Of a stretch of DNA of 64,000 nucleotides, positions 44,354 through 53,326 are shown piece by piece. Positions within the stretch are counted from its first letter, which is position 1; each line of letters starts with the position of its first letter. The stretch covers positions 62,001 to 126,000 of the forward strand of contig NZ_JANFNH010000015.1 in NCBI RefSeq assembly GCF_024436055.1, given 5' to 3'. The notes under the pieces were generated by a model. That model was not told the origin of the DNA, searched no databases, and saw only the letters and a program-made list of their open reading frames with translations. A program made the position numbers and the translations under genes. This DNA comes from Streptantibioticus rubrisoli (GTDB taxonomy: Bacteria; Actinomycetota; Actinomycetes; Streptomycetales; Streptomycetaceae).

Positions 44354-46819
44354 GTGCCAGTACAACCGTGGCGAGGCGGCAGGCGGCGGTCGGTGGGGAC
44401 CCGGCTGCTGGTCCTGTTCGCCGTCTGCACGCTGCTGACCGGCGGGGTGGCCGCGGCCGACCAGCGGGTCCAGCCCGACCAGCAGCTGAACCCGCTGGTC
44501 GGCAAGATGACGCTGGACGAGAAGCTGTCCTTCGTGCACTGGACGGTGACCTTCTCCGGCCCGTTCAGCGTCGGATACCTGCCCGGCGTCCCCCGGCTCG
44601 GCATCCCTGAGATACGGGCGGCCGACGGCCCGGCGGGTATCCGGCTCAACAACGGCACGGCGGCCGCCCTGCCCGCACCCGTGGCACTCGCCGCCAGCTT
44701 CGACGACCAGCTCGCGAAGTCATACGGCTCGGCCATCGGGCGGGACGGCCGGGCGCTGGGCCAGGACCTGGTGATGGGACCCATGATGAACACCATCCGG
44801 GTCCCCCAGGCCGGGCGGAACTACGAGACGTTCAGCGAGGACCCGCTGGTCTCCGCCAGGACCGCCGCCGCGGAGATCCAGGGCATCCAGAGCCAGGGCC
44901 TGATGGCCACCGCCAAGCACTTCGCGGAGAACAACCAGGAGGACAACCGGCAGACCGTCGACGTCAACGTCGACGAGCAGGCACTGCACGAGATCGAGCT
45001 GCCGGCGTTCAAGAGCGCGGCACACGCCGGGGTCAGCTCGGTCATGTGCGCCTACAACAAGGTCAACGGCACGCCGTCGTGCGGCAACGCGGAACTCCTG
45101 GACGACATCCTGCGCACCCAGTGGGACTTCAAGGGCTGGGTGATGTCCGACTGGATGGCGACGCACAGCACCGACGCGATCACCAAGGGGCTGGACCAGG
45201 AACTCGGGATCGACTGGACCGACAGCGTCAACGGCTCGGTGCCCGGCGGCAAGTACTTCGGCGAGCCGCTGAAGAAGGCGGTCGAGGACGGCCGCATCCC
45301 CATGGCCACCCTGGACACCGCGGTGAGCCGGATCGTCACCCAGCTACAGCGGTTCGGCCTGGTCGGTGCGCACCCGCCCGCCCGGCCCGCCCGCGACCCC
45401 GCGGGGGCGGCGAAGGTCGCCCAGCGGGTCGCCGAGGACGGCGCGGTGCTGCTGCGCGACAAGGACGGGGCGCTGCCGCTGACGGGTACCGCCGGCAGGA
45501 GCATCGCGGTGATCGGCCCCACAGCCAAGGACCCGAAGGTCTCCGGGCTGGGCAGCGCCCATGTGGAGCCCGACACGGCGGTCGCGCCGCTGGACACCAT
45601 CCGGGCACGGGCCGGTGCCGAGGGCAGCGTGACGTACTCGACCGGTGAGGAACTCGTCGGCAGCGCCCTCCCGGCGGACGCGCTCTCGCCCGCCTTCGCG
45701 GGCGGCACGGTGCTCAAGCCCGGCACCGTCGGCAGCATCTACGACGGCACCCTCACCGTGCCCGAGGACGGCGACTACCGGCTGGCCGTACGGGTCACCG
45801 GCGGCGCCGCGACCGTGCAGGTCGACGGGGGCGCCCCGATCCAGGCCGGTGAGGCGTACGGCAAGGTGACCAGCGCGCCGATGCGGCTGACCGCCGGTGC
45901 GCACAAGCTGTCCATCTCCGGGCAGACCACCGGCACCAAGCCCCTTACGCTCGACCTGAGTTGGGTCACACCGCAGGCCGCCGAGGCCGCCATCGACCAG
46001 GCGGTCGCCTCGGCCAAGGCGGCGCGCACCGCCATCGTGTTCGCCTACGACGACGGAGCCGAGGGGGCCGACCGGACATCGCTGGCCCTGCCGGGCCACC
46101 AGGAGGAACTGATCTCCCGGGTGGCGAAGGCCAACCCCAACACGGTGGTGGTGCTCAACACCGGGTCGGCGGTGAAGATGCCATGGCTTGACGACACCGC
46201 CGCGGTGCTGGACATGTGGTATCCGGGAGAGTCGGGCGCGCAGGCGACGGCGGCGCTGCTGTTCGGCGACGTGAACCCCAGCGGCAAGCTCACCCAGACC
46301 TTCCCGGTGGACGAGCACAGTACCCCCGTCACGGGCGACCCGAAGCGCTACCCAGGAGTGGGGGACGAGGAGACCTACTCCGAGGGCATCTACGTCGGCT
46401 ACCGCTGGTACGACAAGAACGAGGTGCGGCCACTGTTCCCGTTCGGCTACGGCCTGACCTACACGTCCTTCGACTACCGTGACGTGTCCGCGGTCCCGGC
46501 GGGCGACGGCTACGACATCAGCTTCACCCTGCGCAACACCGGCCAGCGCGCCGGAAAGGAGGTCGCGCAGGTGTACCTGGGGGCCAGCCCCGAGGTGCGG
46601 GCGCCGCAGGCGGACAGGGCACTCGCCGGATACGCCAAGGTCGAGCTGGCACCGGGCCAGAGCGAGCGGGTGACCGTACACATCGACGGGCAGAAGCTGA
46701 AGTACTGGAACACCGCCAGCCATGGCTGGGCCACCGGAGCGGGTGTCAGATCGGTGTTCGTCGGCCCCTCTTCGGCGATCCTGCCACTTCAGGCGAAGAT
46801 CGCGGTGCCCGCCGCCTGA
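44354..46819 (+). CDS. desR: Secreted GH3 beta-glucosidase, macrolide reactivation type (DesR/OleR-like)
   Basis: An 821-residue exported glycoside hydrolase of family 3. Residues 1-36 form a signal peptide (basic start, hydrophobic core [16 protein letters not shown]). The catalytic N-domain contains KHFAENNQ and the nucleophile Asp266 in [10 protein letters not shown]. The C-domain is interrupted by a PA14-like insert about residues 455-540 ([18 protein letters not shown]), and a fibronectin III-like domain ends the protein. Length and domain order match DesR and OleR, which remove the 2'-glucose from inactive macrolide once it is outside the cell, completing self-protection by glucosylation. 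Its place right after the P450 genes supports that role. GTG 44354 has only a weak upstream site (CGGAA). The matching macrolide glucosyltransferase is not in the window. Confidence 0.9.
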   Translation: MPVQPWRGGRRRSVGTRLLVLFAVCTLLTGGVAAADQRVQPDQQLNPLVGKMTLDEKLSFVHWTVTFSGPFSVGYLPGVPRLGIPEIRAADGPAGIRLNNGTAAALPAPVALAASFDDQLAKSYGSAIGRDGRALGQDLVMGPMMNTIRVPQAGRNYETFSEDPLVSARTAAAEIQGIQSQGLMATAKHFAENNQEDNRQTVDVNVDEQALHEIELPAFKSAAHAGVSSVMCAYNKVNGTPSCGNAELLDDILRTQWDFKGWVMSDWMATHSTDAITKGLDQELGIDWTDSVNGSVPGGKYFGEPLKKAVEDGRIPMATLDTAVSRIVTQLQRFGLVGAHPPARPARDPAGAAKVAQRVAEDGAVLLRDKDGALPLTGTAGRSIAVIGPTAKDPKVSGLGSAHVEPDTAVAPLDTIRARAGAEGSVTYSTGEELVGSALPADALSPAFAGGTVLKPGTVGSIYDGTLTVPEDGDYRLAVRVTGGAATVQVDGGAPIQAGEAYGKVTSAPMRLTAGAHKLSISGQTTGTKPLTLDLSWVTPQAAEAAIDQAVASAKAARTAIVFAYDDGAEGADRTSLALPGHQEELISRVAKANPNTVVVLNTGSAVKMPWLDDTAAVLDMWYPGESGAQATAALLFGDVNPSGKLTQTFPVDEHSTPVTGDPKRYPGVGDEETYSEGIYVGYRWYDKNEVRPLFPFGYGLTYTSFDYRDVSAVPAGDGYDISFTLRNTGQRAGKEVAQVYLGASPEVRAPQADRALAGYAKVELAPGQSERVTVHIDGQKLKYWNTASHGWATGAGVRSVFVGPSSAILPLQAKIAVPAA

Positions 46820-46826
46820 AGCCCCG

Positions 46827-46866
46827 CCCCGGGGGGAGTGCTTCGGCGCTCCCCCCGGGGTCTTTC
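46827..46866. terminator. Strong bidirectional TTCG-loop terminator
   Basis: A 15-bp stem (46827-46841 with 46846-46860, one G-T pair) closed by a TTCG tetraloop, followed by TCTTTCG. It stands between the stop of the GH3 gene and the convergent aldo/keto reductase, so it can end both transcripts. It marks the likely right end of the macrolide operon. Confidence 0.88.
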
Positions 46867-46868
46867 GT

Positions 46869-47720
46869 TCATCCGAGCGCGTTGAGCCGGGCCAACTGGT
46901 CGTCGGAGAACACGATGTCCGACGCCGCGACGTTCTCCTTGAGGTGCACCGGCGAGCTGGTGCCAGGGATCGGGATCACCGCAGGGGAGCGGTGCAGCAG
47001 CCAGGCCAGCGCCACCTGGCTTGGGGTCACCCCCAGTTCAGCGGCGATGGCGGTCACCGGGCTGCCCTCGGCGGCGAGTTCGCCGCGGGCGATCGGCAGC
47101 CACGCTATGAACGCGATCGAGTGCTTCTCGCAGTACTCGACCACATCATCGTTGTGCCGGTCGGTGAGGTTGTACACGTTCTGCACGCTGGCCACGGTGA
47201 TCTGCTCGCGGGCCTGCTCCAGTTCCTCGACGGTGACCTTGGACAGCCCGATGTGCCGGATCTTCCCCTCGTCCTGCAACTCCTTGAGCGCGCCGAACTG
47301 CTCGGCCGCGGGCACCTTCGGGTCGATCCGGTGCAGCTGGAAGAGGTCGATACGGTCAAGCCCGAGGCGGCGCAGGCTCAACTCCGCCTGCTGACGCAGG
47401 TATTCGGGGCGCCCCAACGGCACCCACTCGTTGGGGCGTGGTCGGCACTGACCGGCCTTCGTCGCGATGACCAGGCCGTCCGGGTACGGGCGCAACGCCT
47501 CGGCCAGCACTTCCTCACTGCTGCCCAGCCCGTAGGAGTCGGCGGTGTCGATGAAGGACACGCCGAGGTCGACGGCCAGCCGGGCGATGTCCAGCGCCGT
47601 TTCCCGATCGTCCGGCGGACCCCAGTATTCCGGGCCGGTCAGCCTGAGAGCGCCGAACCCCATCCGGTGTACCGGAAGATCACCGCCCAGCGTAAAGGTG
47701 GACCGTTCGCGCTGCACCAT
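46869..47720 (-). CDS. Aldo/keto reductase
   Basis: A 283-residue NADPH-dependent oxidoreductase of the AKR superfamily (TIM barrel). The catalytic tetrad is visible: Asp in FIDTAD, Tyr in SYGLG, Lys in IATKAG and His in FQLHRID; the cofactor region is [14 protein letters not shown] near the C-terminus. The start is placed at the ATG ending at 47720 because GAGGAGGAA precedes it directly; the frame is open 32 codons further without a site. It faces away from the macrolide genes across a terminator and is divergent from the yyaL-type gene, so a role in the macrolide is not indicated. Its substrate is unknown. Confidence 0.92.
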   Translation of the reverse strand: MVQRERSTFTLGGDLPVHRMGFGALRLTGPEYWGPPDDRETALDIARLAVDLGVSFIDTADSYGLGSSEEVLAEALRPYPDGLVIATKAGQCRPRPNEWVPLGRPEYLRQQAELSLRRLGLDRIDLFQLHRIDPKVPAAEQFGALKELQDEGKIRHIGLSKVTVEELEQAREQITVASVQNVYNLTDRHNDDVVEYCEKHSIAFIAWLPIARGELAAEGSPVTAIAAELGVTPSQVALAWLLHRSPAVIPIPGTSSPVHLKENVAASDIVFSDDQLARLNALG

Positions 47721-47816
47721 TCGATTCCTCCTCGTCCGGGTATCCGCCTGGAGACTATCGATGAACAGCGCGAACGCCTTCCGGGGCAATGTGCCACCGG
47801 CTGTCATACTGGACAC
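47721..47816. promoter_or_regulatory. Divergent promoter region between aldo/keto reductase and yyaL-like gene
   Basis: 96 bases separate the two divergent starts. On the + strand TCATACT ends only eight bases before the yyaL-like ATG and no Shine-Dalgarno sequence is visible, which fits a leaderless transcript. On the - strand a good GAGGAGG site precedes the reductase. Confidence 0.5.
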
Positions 47817-49874
47817 ATGGTGAATCGACTGGCGCGCGCCCAGTCACCGTATCTCCAGCAGCACGCCGCCAATCCCGTGGACTGGTGGGAGTGGGGCCAG
47901 GAGGCGTTCGCCGAGGCCCGGCGGCGCGGGGTGCCGGTGCTGCTCAGCGTGGGGTACTCCTCCTGCCACTGGTGCCATGTCATGGCCGAGGAGTCGTTCG
48001 AGGACGACCGGACCGCCGCCGTGCTCAACGAGCACTTCGTACCGGTGAAGGTGGACCGGGAGGAGCGGCCCGACGTCGACGCGGTCTACATGGAGGCGGT
48101 GCAGGCGGCGACCGGGCAGGGCGGCTGGCCGATGACGGTGTTCCTGACGCCGGACGGCGAGCCGTTCTACTTCGGCACCTACTTCCCGCCCGAGCCCCGG
48201 CACGGCATGCCCGGTTTCCGGCAGGTGCTGGAGGGCGTACGGGCCGCGTGGCGGGACCGGCGGGACGAGGTGGGCGAGGTCGCGGCGCGGATCGTACGGG
48301 AGCTGTCCGGCCGCCAGCTCGACTACGGCCGGGCCCCCGCGCCCGCGGAGGCCGAGCTGCACGCCGCGCTGATGGAGCTGACCCGGGAGTACGACGCGAC
48401 GTACGGCGGGTTCGGCGGCGCGCCGAAGTTCCCGCCGTCCATGGTGCTGGAGTTCCTGCTGCGGCACCACGCGCGCACCGGCTCCGAGGCCGCGTTGCAG
48501 ATGGCGACCGACACCTGCGAGGCCATGGCGCGCGGCGGGATCTACGACCAACTGGGCGGTGGATTCGCCCGTTACGCGGTCGACCGTACGTTCACCGTGC
48601 CGCACTTCGAGAAGATGCTGTACGACAACGCGCTGCTGTGCCGGGTCTACGCCCATCTGTGGCGGGCCACCGGATCCGACCTGGCGCGCCGGGTGGCGCT
48701 GGAGACCGCCGACTTCCTGGTCGGCGAACTGCGCACCGAGCAGGGTGGGTTCGCCTCGGCGCTGGACGCGGACAGCGAGATTCCGCAAGGGTCGCGCGAA
48801 GTGCGTCCTACGAAGGGCGGTGGCGGAGCACACGGCGAAGGCGCCTACTACGTGTGGACGGTTGACGAACTGCGCGAGGTGCTGGGTGAGGAGGACGCCG
48901 AGTTCGCCGCGCGGTACTACGGGGTGACGCCGGAGGGAAACTTCGAGGACGGCGCGTCCGTACTGCGCCTGGTGGACGGCGAGTTGGCCTCCGGTGAGCG
49001 GATCGCCTCCGTCCGGCAACGTCTGTTGGCGGCGCGGGCCCGGCGGCCGAGGCCCGGCCGGGACGACAAGGTGGTGGCCGCCTGGAACGGCCTGGCCATC
49101 GCCGCGCTCGCCGAGATCGGCGCCTACTTCGACCGCCCCGACCTGGTGGCCGCCGCGCTGGACGCGGCCGACCTGCTGGTACGGGTGCACATGGACGCGC
49201 AAGGGCGGCTGGCCCGCACCTCGCGGGAGGGGGTGGCGGGCGACAACGCGGGGGTACTGGAGGACTACGCGGATGTCGCCGAGGGGTTCCTAGCCCTGGC
49301 CGGGGTGACCGGCGAAGGCGTGTGGCTTGAGTTCGCCGGGCTGCTGCTGGACACCGTGCTACGGCACTTCGCGGGCGGCGACGGCACGTTCTACGACACC
49401 GCGGACGACGCGGAGGCGCTGATCCGTCGCCCGCAGGACCCCACGGACAACGCCGCGCCCTCCGGCTGGACGGCGGCGGCCGGTGCGCTGCTGTCGTACG
49501 CGGCTTACACCGGCTCGGCCGAGCACCGCGCCGCCGCGGAACGGGCGTTGGGCGTGGTGGGCGCGCTGGCGGCGCGGGCGCCACGGTTCATCGGCTGGGG
49601 CCTGGCGGTCGCGGAGGCCGCGCTGGACGGCCCGCGCGAGGTCGCGGTCGCCGGGCCCGGCGACGATCCGGCCACCCGGGCACTCCACCGCACCGCCCTG
49701 CTGGGCACCGCACCGGGCGCGGTGGTCGCCTGCGGCGAGCCGAACAGCGAGGAGTTCGCCCTGCTACGCGACCGCCCCCTGGTGGACGGCCGCCCGGCCG
49801 CGTATGTCTGCCGCCGGTTCGCGTGCGCGGCGCCGACGACGGAGGCGTCGGCGCTGGCGGAACAGGTGCGTTAG
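47817..49874 (+). CDS. yyaL: YyaL-type thioredoxin-domain protein (DUF255)
   Basis: A 685-residue protein. The N-terminal thioredoxin-like domain (about residues 1-165) has [14 protein letters not shown] with the CxxC motif, followed by an (alpha/alpha)6-barrel resembling N-acylglucosamine 2-epimerases. Sequences such as [16 protein letters not shown] and [21 protein letters not shown] are hallmarks of the family, which is present from bacteria to mammals (spermatogenesis-associated protein 20). Its molecular role is not firmly established. ATG 47817 is the natural start; the open frame upstream runs through the reductase gene on the other strand and has no family resemblance. The stop overlaps the end of the DUF397 remnant on the opposite strand. 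Confidence 0.93.
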   Translation: MVNRLARAQSPYLQQHAANPVDWWEWGQEAFAEARRRGVPVLLSVGYSSCHWCHVMAEESFEDDRTAAVLNEHFVPVKVDREERPDVDAVYMEAVQAATGQGGWPMTVFLTPDGEPFYFGTYFPPEPRHGMPGFRQVLEGVRAAWRDRRDEVGEVAARIVRELSGRQLDYGRAPAPAEAELHAALMELTREYDATYGGFGGAPKFPPSMVLEFLLRHHARTGSEAALQMATDTCEAMARGGIYDQLGGGFARYAVDRTFTVPHFEKMLYDNALLCRVYAHLWRATGSDLARRVALETADFLVGELRTEQGGFASALDADSEIPQGSREVRPTKGGGGAHGEGAYYVWTVDELREVLGEEDAEFAARYYGVTPEGNFEDGASVLRLVDGELASGERIASVRQRLLAARARRPRPGRDDKVVAAWNGLAIAALAEIGAYFDRPDLVAAALDAADLLVRVHMDAQGRLARTSREGVAGDNAGVLEDYADVAEGFLALAGVTGEGVWLEFAGLLLDTVLRHFAGGDGTFYDTADDAEALIRRPQDPTDNAAPSGWTAAAGALLSYAAYTGSAEHRAAAERALGVVGALAARAPRFIGWGLAVAEAALDGPREVAVAGPGDDPATRALHRTALLGTAPGAVVACGEPNSEEFALLRDRPLVDGRPAAYVCRRFACAAPTTEASALAEQVR

Positions 49875-50005
49875 CTGGGGAACTCCCCGGCGTTGACGGC
49901 GGATACGACCCACTCCCGGGGGAGAAGAACAGGGCGGGGCCGTCGGGGTCTTTGGAGTCCCTTATGGGGATGGCGCCGGTGGCGTGGGCGGTCGTCGAGA
50001 GTCAT
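49871..50005 (-). pseudogene. Frameshifted C-terminal remnant of a DUF397 protein
   Basis: Read on the - strand, one frame gives IPIRDSKDPDGPALFFSP and, after a one-base shift in a C/G run near 49917, another gives [14 protein letters not shown] followed by TAA at 49871. Together these make the conserved second half of the small DUF397 proteins that accompany XRE-type regulators in Streptomyces. The N-terminal WxKSSYS half is not recognisable. Half the motif in each of two frames indicates a decayed gene. Confidence 0.75.
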
Positions 50006-50106
50006 CAACATCAACGCGCCACCCATCAGGGCACGTTCCCCGTGCGCATACGGCAGAAGCCGCACAGTAGTTGCGGCATTCCCGGAAGCGATGGCGAAAC
50101 GCGAGT

Positions 50107-50208
50107 ACGACCCTGACGCCCGGGGCGCTCGTCTACGACGCGGCGGCGGAGCGGGTGGGGACCTACCAGGCGAAGGCAGGCCCGTACTCAGGAACACCAC
50201 TCCCATAA
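50107..50208 (+). pseudogene. Fragment of a small Streptomyces protein (VYDxxxxRVG type)
   Basis: The + frame ending at TAA 50206-50208 encodes LTPGALVYDAAAERVGTYQ and then GPY. It resembles the start of a small conserved actinobacterial protein (LVYDxxxxRVGEFxGxxGPYxxLRPVGG) that I recall as often lying near DUF397/XRE genes. The conserved second half is replaced by a short tail (SGTPLP), and no start codon with a ribosome site is seen. It is likely part of the same decayed locus as the DUF397 remnant. Confidence 0.5.
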
Positions 50209-50370
50209 CTGAATAATCGTTAGTTTGACTTGACCTCTTCCGCGCTATACCAAGTCATGGTACTTCTTATACCAACACATGGGGCGAGTCATCGGTGGAT
50301 GCGTCAGTCATTGACCTCTCCATCGAACAGGGAAGAGGGCGCCTCGGGACGTCAGTCAAGGGAGAATTGG

Positions 50371-51039
50371 ATGACTCTGAAACCTGCCAAGCGGAACGCA
50401 GCACGGGCCGTCGCCATAGCCGCCGCATCCTGCGGCTTCGTCGTTGCCGCCACTGTGCCGTCATCCGCCGCCGACGAGCCAACCCGTGAGGCCATCCTGG
50501 CGGACTGCGAATCCGGGTCGGGGAAGTGCACCTTCAACTCACCGCAGATGGGAGAACCTTACCTGGGCAACTTCGTGCAGGTGTCGGACACTCTCTACAA
50601 CTGCAGCACGTCGGACACCACCAAGAAGTTGACCTGGACGCAGAAGGTCGGTTCGACCGATTCCGTCGGCGTATCTGTCAGCGCTGGCGGCACACTCATG
50701 GGGCTGGTGAACGTCAGTGTGACCGCAACATACGGTCACACCTGGACCAGCGAGACATCTGAATCCGACGAACAAAACGTCACGGCGAAGCCCGGAGAAG
50801 TCGCGTGGATCTCTCGCGCCCAACTCATGCAAAAGGTCTCAGGGGAATGGCAGACGCACTATGACAGCCCAAAGTGGGGGCACTACTACTGGTTTGTGCC
50901 GGACACCATCACCAGCCCGGCAAAGAACGGTACCGGCGGCAAGAGCAGTTCCATCGTGGTGAGAAGCCGTCCCATGACCGATGCTGAGAAGGCAAGCTGC
51001 GAGGCCAATCGCAGCAAGGTGCTTGTGAAACAGCGTTGA
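50371..51039 (+). CDS. Secreted small protein, possibly beta-rich (aerolysin-like pattern)
   Basis: A 222-residue protein. ATG 50371 has AAGGGAGA seven bases upstream; in-frame codons before it have no site. Residues 1-33 form a Sec signal peptide (KPAKRNAARAVAIAAASCGFVV...SSAADEP). The mature chain has long runs of Ser/Thr-rich alternating residues (TKKLTWTQKVGSTDSVGVSV and VNVSVTATYGHTWTSE) of the sort that form amphipathic beta strands, as in aerolysin/ETX-MTX2-type proteins. That is only a pattern resemblance. I do not recognise a specific family. It lies between decayed DUF397 and IS256 remnants, so its presence here may reflect transfer. Confidence 0.75.
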   Translation: MTLKPAKRNAARAVAIAAASCGFVVAATVPSSAADEPTREAILADCESGSGKCTFNSPQMGEPYLGNFVQVSDTLYNCSTSDTTKKLTWTQKVGSTDSVGVSVSAGGTLMGLVNVSVTATYGHTWTSETSESDEQNVTAKPGEVAWISRAQLMQKVSGEWQTHYDSPKWGHYYWFVPDTITSPAKNGTGGKSSSIVVRSRPMTDAEKASCEANRSKVLVKQR

Positions 51040-51310
51040 TGGAGTCCAGGTGCCAGGCCGTCTCGGACACCTGTGACTTCGACAGCTGGGTCACTCCCAG
51101 ACTCTCGGCTGGCTTCTCGACGCGGCGGGTGGTAGGCGCCGAGGAGGTAGGCGTGGCGACCACGCCGATGAAGGGCCTGCTCGGCCTGCCGGGCGGCGTT
51201 CGAGGAGCCAGTACGGGAGGTAACTTCCCTGTCCCAGCTCGCGGATGGCCAACTCGACGGTCCCGGCGCGGGTGTCCTACTCGTGCGGGCGTCCTGGCCG
51301 TTGCGGCAGC
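51037..51310 (-). mobile_element. Degraded IS256-family transposase fragment
   Basis: On the - strand, three frames together read like the central part of an IS256-family (Mutator-type) transposase: RNGQDARTSRTPAP, then GTVELAIRELGQGSYLPYW, then TTRRVEKPAESLGVTQLSK and SQVSETAWHLD. The family usually reads RNGYR..DTRxGTxELxIPKLRxGSYFPxWLLERR..STRRVEKL..LSKSQVS. At least two frameshifts are needed, and the catalytic DDE region and inverted ends are absent. It is an inactive relic. Confidence 0.7.
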
Positions 51311-51334
51311 AACAGGGGACGGCTGTCCTTGCCG

Positions 51335-51607
51335 TCAACTCGCGTAGTCGGCGTCATCGCAGGAGCAGCCGTCGGTGAACGATGATGGCCCGCGATGATC
51401 GCACGGCGCCTCGTCCAGGCAAGCGATTGCCGGATGCACCGCATCGATCTTCCTCCACTTGCGGTGACTGCAGCACTCATGTGAAGCAGCTTTCCCCAGG
51501 GCAACCAGCTTGGCCTCCTCAACTGTGCCCGCCTCTACGATGATCGTTTGACTTCCGGAGACCCCAACCTCATTGTTGAACGGGAACGTGACGGACCACA
51601 GTCGCAT
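51335..51607 (-). CDS. Small Cys-rich protein of unknown function
   Basis: A 90-residue protein starting at the ATG ending at 51607, with an excellent AAGGAGGA nine bases upstream. The N-terminal half (LWSVTFPFNNEVGVSGSQTIIVEAGTVEEAKLVALGKA) reads like a small alpha/beta domain. The C-terminal half holds six cysteines (HECCSH, IACLDEAPCDH, DGCSCDD) with His and Asp residues, which suggests metal binding or disulfides. I recognise no family. It is flanked by a dead transposase and an intergenic stretch of about 470 bases. Confidence 0.72.
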   Translation of the reverse strand: MRLWSVTFPFNNEVGVSGSQTIIVEAGTVEEAKLVALGKAASHECCSHRKWRKIDAVHPAIACLDEAPCDHRGPSSFTDGCSCDDADYAS

Positions 51608-52075
51608 GACCGCTTCCTCCTTCTTGAGCCGTCAATTTCCATCTGGAAGACATAAAATCGGTGACGGGCCGGTCGATGCGGGAAGGAAAGATCGTAGAAT
51701 TCTGAGGGCCACCGCAGGTTGAAAAGCGGCTAACCGCCCAAGATCGGCCTGGTTCCCGATGCCGCCGACTCTGCGGCTGCCGAGATCGCCGAGGGCAGCC
51801 CTTTGGCAGGTCAGGAGGTCGAACCGGCCCCTATGTCACAGGCATTGGGCCTAGCCCACCTCCTCCTTCGTCGACATATGCCCTCAAGCCTTCTTCAATC
51901 GTAGGCTGCGGTGATCCCCCGGTCCCAGCCTCAGTAGATGTAAACGGACGTCATGCTCCCGGGGTAGGACGAGTCAGTTGATTACTCCTCAGGGAGTACC
52001 CGAGATATGGGCCACGGTCGTGACCTCGGGAATTGCCGGGTAATTTGACATGTCCATCAGCGCGCTGCTCCGACC
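51608..52075. other. Intergenic region, no gene seen
   Basis: 468 bases between the divergent small Cys-rich gene and the histidine kinase gene. Codon bias on both strands is weak and no family motif was recognised. It must hold the promoters of both genes; the only distinct element is the inverted repeat at 51983-51998. Lower GC around 51640-51720 suggests noncoding or acquired DNA. Confidence 0.5.
51983..51998. promoter_or_regulatory. Inverted repeat upstream of the two-component operon
   Basis: TACTCC-TCAG-GGAGTA is a perfect 6-bp inverted repeat about 80 bases before the kinase start. It could be an operator for the response regulator encoded next door; this is inferred from position only. 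Confidence 0.4.
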
Positions 52076-53326
52076 ATGGTGCGCACCATGCGGCCGACGA
52101 CCTCGCCGCAGCGCGTGTCGCGCTCCCGCCGCGCGTCGAAGCTGGACATGTTGACCGGTATGGCTTTAGCTTCCGTCGTGGAGCACGATTGGCCAAGGAA
52201 TGTATCGGAAAGAATCACTGTCTGGCTCCCGCCGGTAGCGACCGCGCTGCTCGTCATTGCCGACGCGATGTGGCTACACGATGGGCGCCAGAAAATCTAT
52301 TCCACGGCCATCGGTTTGGCGGCAAGTGGCGCGCTTTTCTGGCGTAAATCCCGCCCTCTTCTGGTGCTCGCGCTGACGCTAGCGGCTACCGGCGCTTTTG
52401 TGGCCATGGAGGGGAGGGTGTTTCCCGTCGCGATTCAGTTGGTGATCGCGGTTTACACGATCGGGGGCGTCTGCACATTTCGGCAAACGCTGATCATCAC
52501 ATCCCTGGCGACAGGGCTGGTGTTTTCCGAGGCGGAACTGATCTCCCATGTTCCACAACTTCAGCTGGAAGACGGTCTGCAGTTCGGCGGCATCGCAGCC
52601 GCAGCGTCCATCGGCATCGCCCTGGCTAACCACCAAAGGTACAGGCAGGAACACCTGCAACGCGCGGCTGAGCGCCGTGCTTCCGACGAGCTTCGGATGG
52701 TGCACGAGGAAAGACTCCGCATCGCGAGAGAGCTGCACGATTCCCTCGGTCACAGCATCGCGGTCATCAACGTCCAGTCCGGCGCCGCGATTCACGCGCT
52801 GAACAAGAGACCAGAGATCGCTAAGGACACCCTCTCCAACATTCATCGAGTGAGCGCCGTAGCACTCGAAGAACTGCGCGCTACACTGAGAGTTCTCAAG
52901 AGGGAGAACCTGGGCGCATTGGCGGCCGATCAACAAAAGAGTATCCATGATCTACCGGAACTGATCGAAAACGCCCGCAGGGCAGGCCTTCCGGTGGAGT
53001 GCGTGATGACCGGCCCGCTCTGTGACGTGCCCGCGGCGGCGGGATTCGCCATCTACCGGCTTGTTCAGGAAGCTCTCACCAATGTCATCAAACATGCCGG
53101 GCCGGTGCGCAGGGTACGGGTTGAACTCGCTTTTACCGCTGGTCGGGTGATCGTGGAAGTCACTGATGACGGTAACGGTCCCGAGAGGTTGGAGGGATTC
53201 GGAACGAGAGGTGGCCTCGCCGGGATGCGCCAGCGCATCGAGGCGGTCGGAGGGCGTCTTGAGGTCGGCGCCGCCGCGGAACGTGGTTTCCGGGTCCGTG
53301 CGGAGATCCCCATGGAGGCAACGTGA
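52076..53326 (+). CDS. NarL-type sensor histidine kinase
   Basis: A 416-residue membrane histidine kinase of the HisKA_3 class. About five to six hydrophobic segments span residues 50-190 (WLPPVATALLVIADAMWL, LLVLALTLAATGAFVAM, VAIQLVIAVYTIGG), followed by a dimerisation region with phosphoacceptor His221 in RIARELHDSLGHS. An HATPase domain follows with VQEALTNVIKHA, DDGNG and GLAGMRQRIEAVGG. It should phosphorylate the adjacent response regulator, whose GTG overlaps its stop (GTGA). The start is uncertain: ATG 52076 has no clear ribosome site, and Met25 or Met29 are alternatives. The signal sensed is unknown, and no transporter gene that often accompanies such pairs lies next to it. Confidence 0.93.
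   Translation: MVRTMRPTTSPQRVSRSRRASKLDMLTGMALASVVEHDWPRNVSERITVWLPPVATALLVIADAMWLHDGRQKIYSTAIGLAASGALFWRKSRPLLVLALTLAATGAFVAMEGRVFPVAIQLVIAVYTIGGVCTFRQTLIITSLATGLVFSEAELISHVPQLQLEDGLQFGGIAAAASIGIALANHQRYRQEHLQRAAERRASDELRMVHEERLRIARELHDSLGHSIAVINVQSGAAIHALNKRPEIAKDTLSNIHRVSAVALEELRATLRVLKRENLGALAADQQKSIHDLPELIENARRAGLPVECVMTGPLCDVPAAAGFAIYRLVQEALTNVIKHAGPVRRVRVELAFTAGRVIVEVTDDGNGPERLEGFGTRGGLAGMRQRIEAVGGRLEVGAAAERGFRVRAEIPMEAT

Noticed and set aside
46869-47720. Aldo/keto reductase as a deoxysugar ketoreductase of the cluster
   Set aside because: It is on the opposite strand beyond a strong terminator, and desosamine formation needs no such reductase.
46722-47816. Upstream extension of the yyaL-like frame through the aldo/keto reductase
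   Set aside because: The family similarity starts at the Met encoded at 47817, and the extension is the complement of a well-supported reductase gene.
50107-50208. An intact small gene on the + strand after yyaL
   Set aside because: Only the first half of the family motif is present, and no start codon with a ribosome site is found; scored as a relic.
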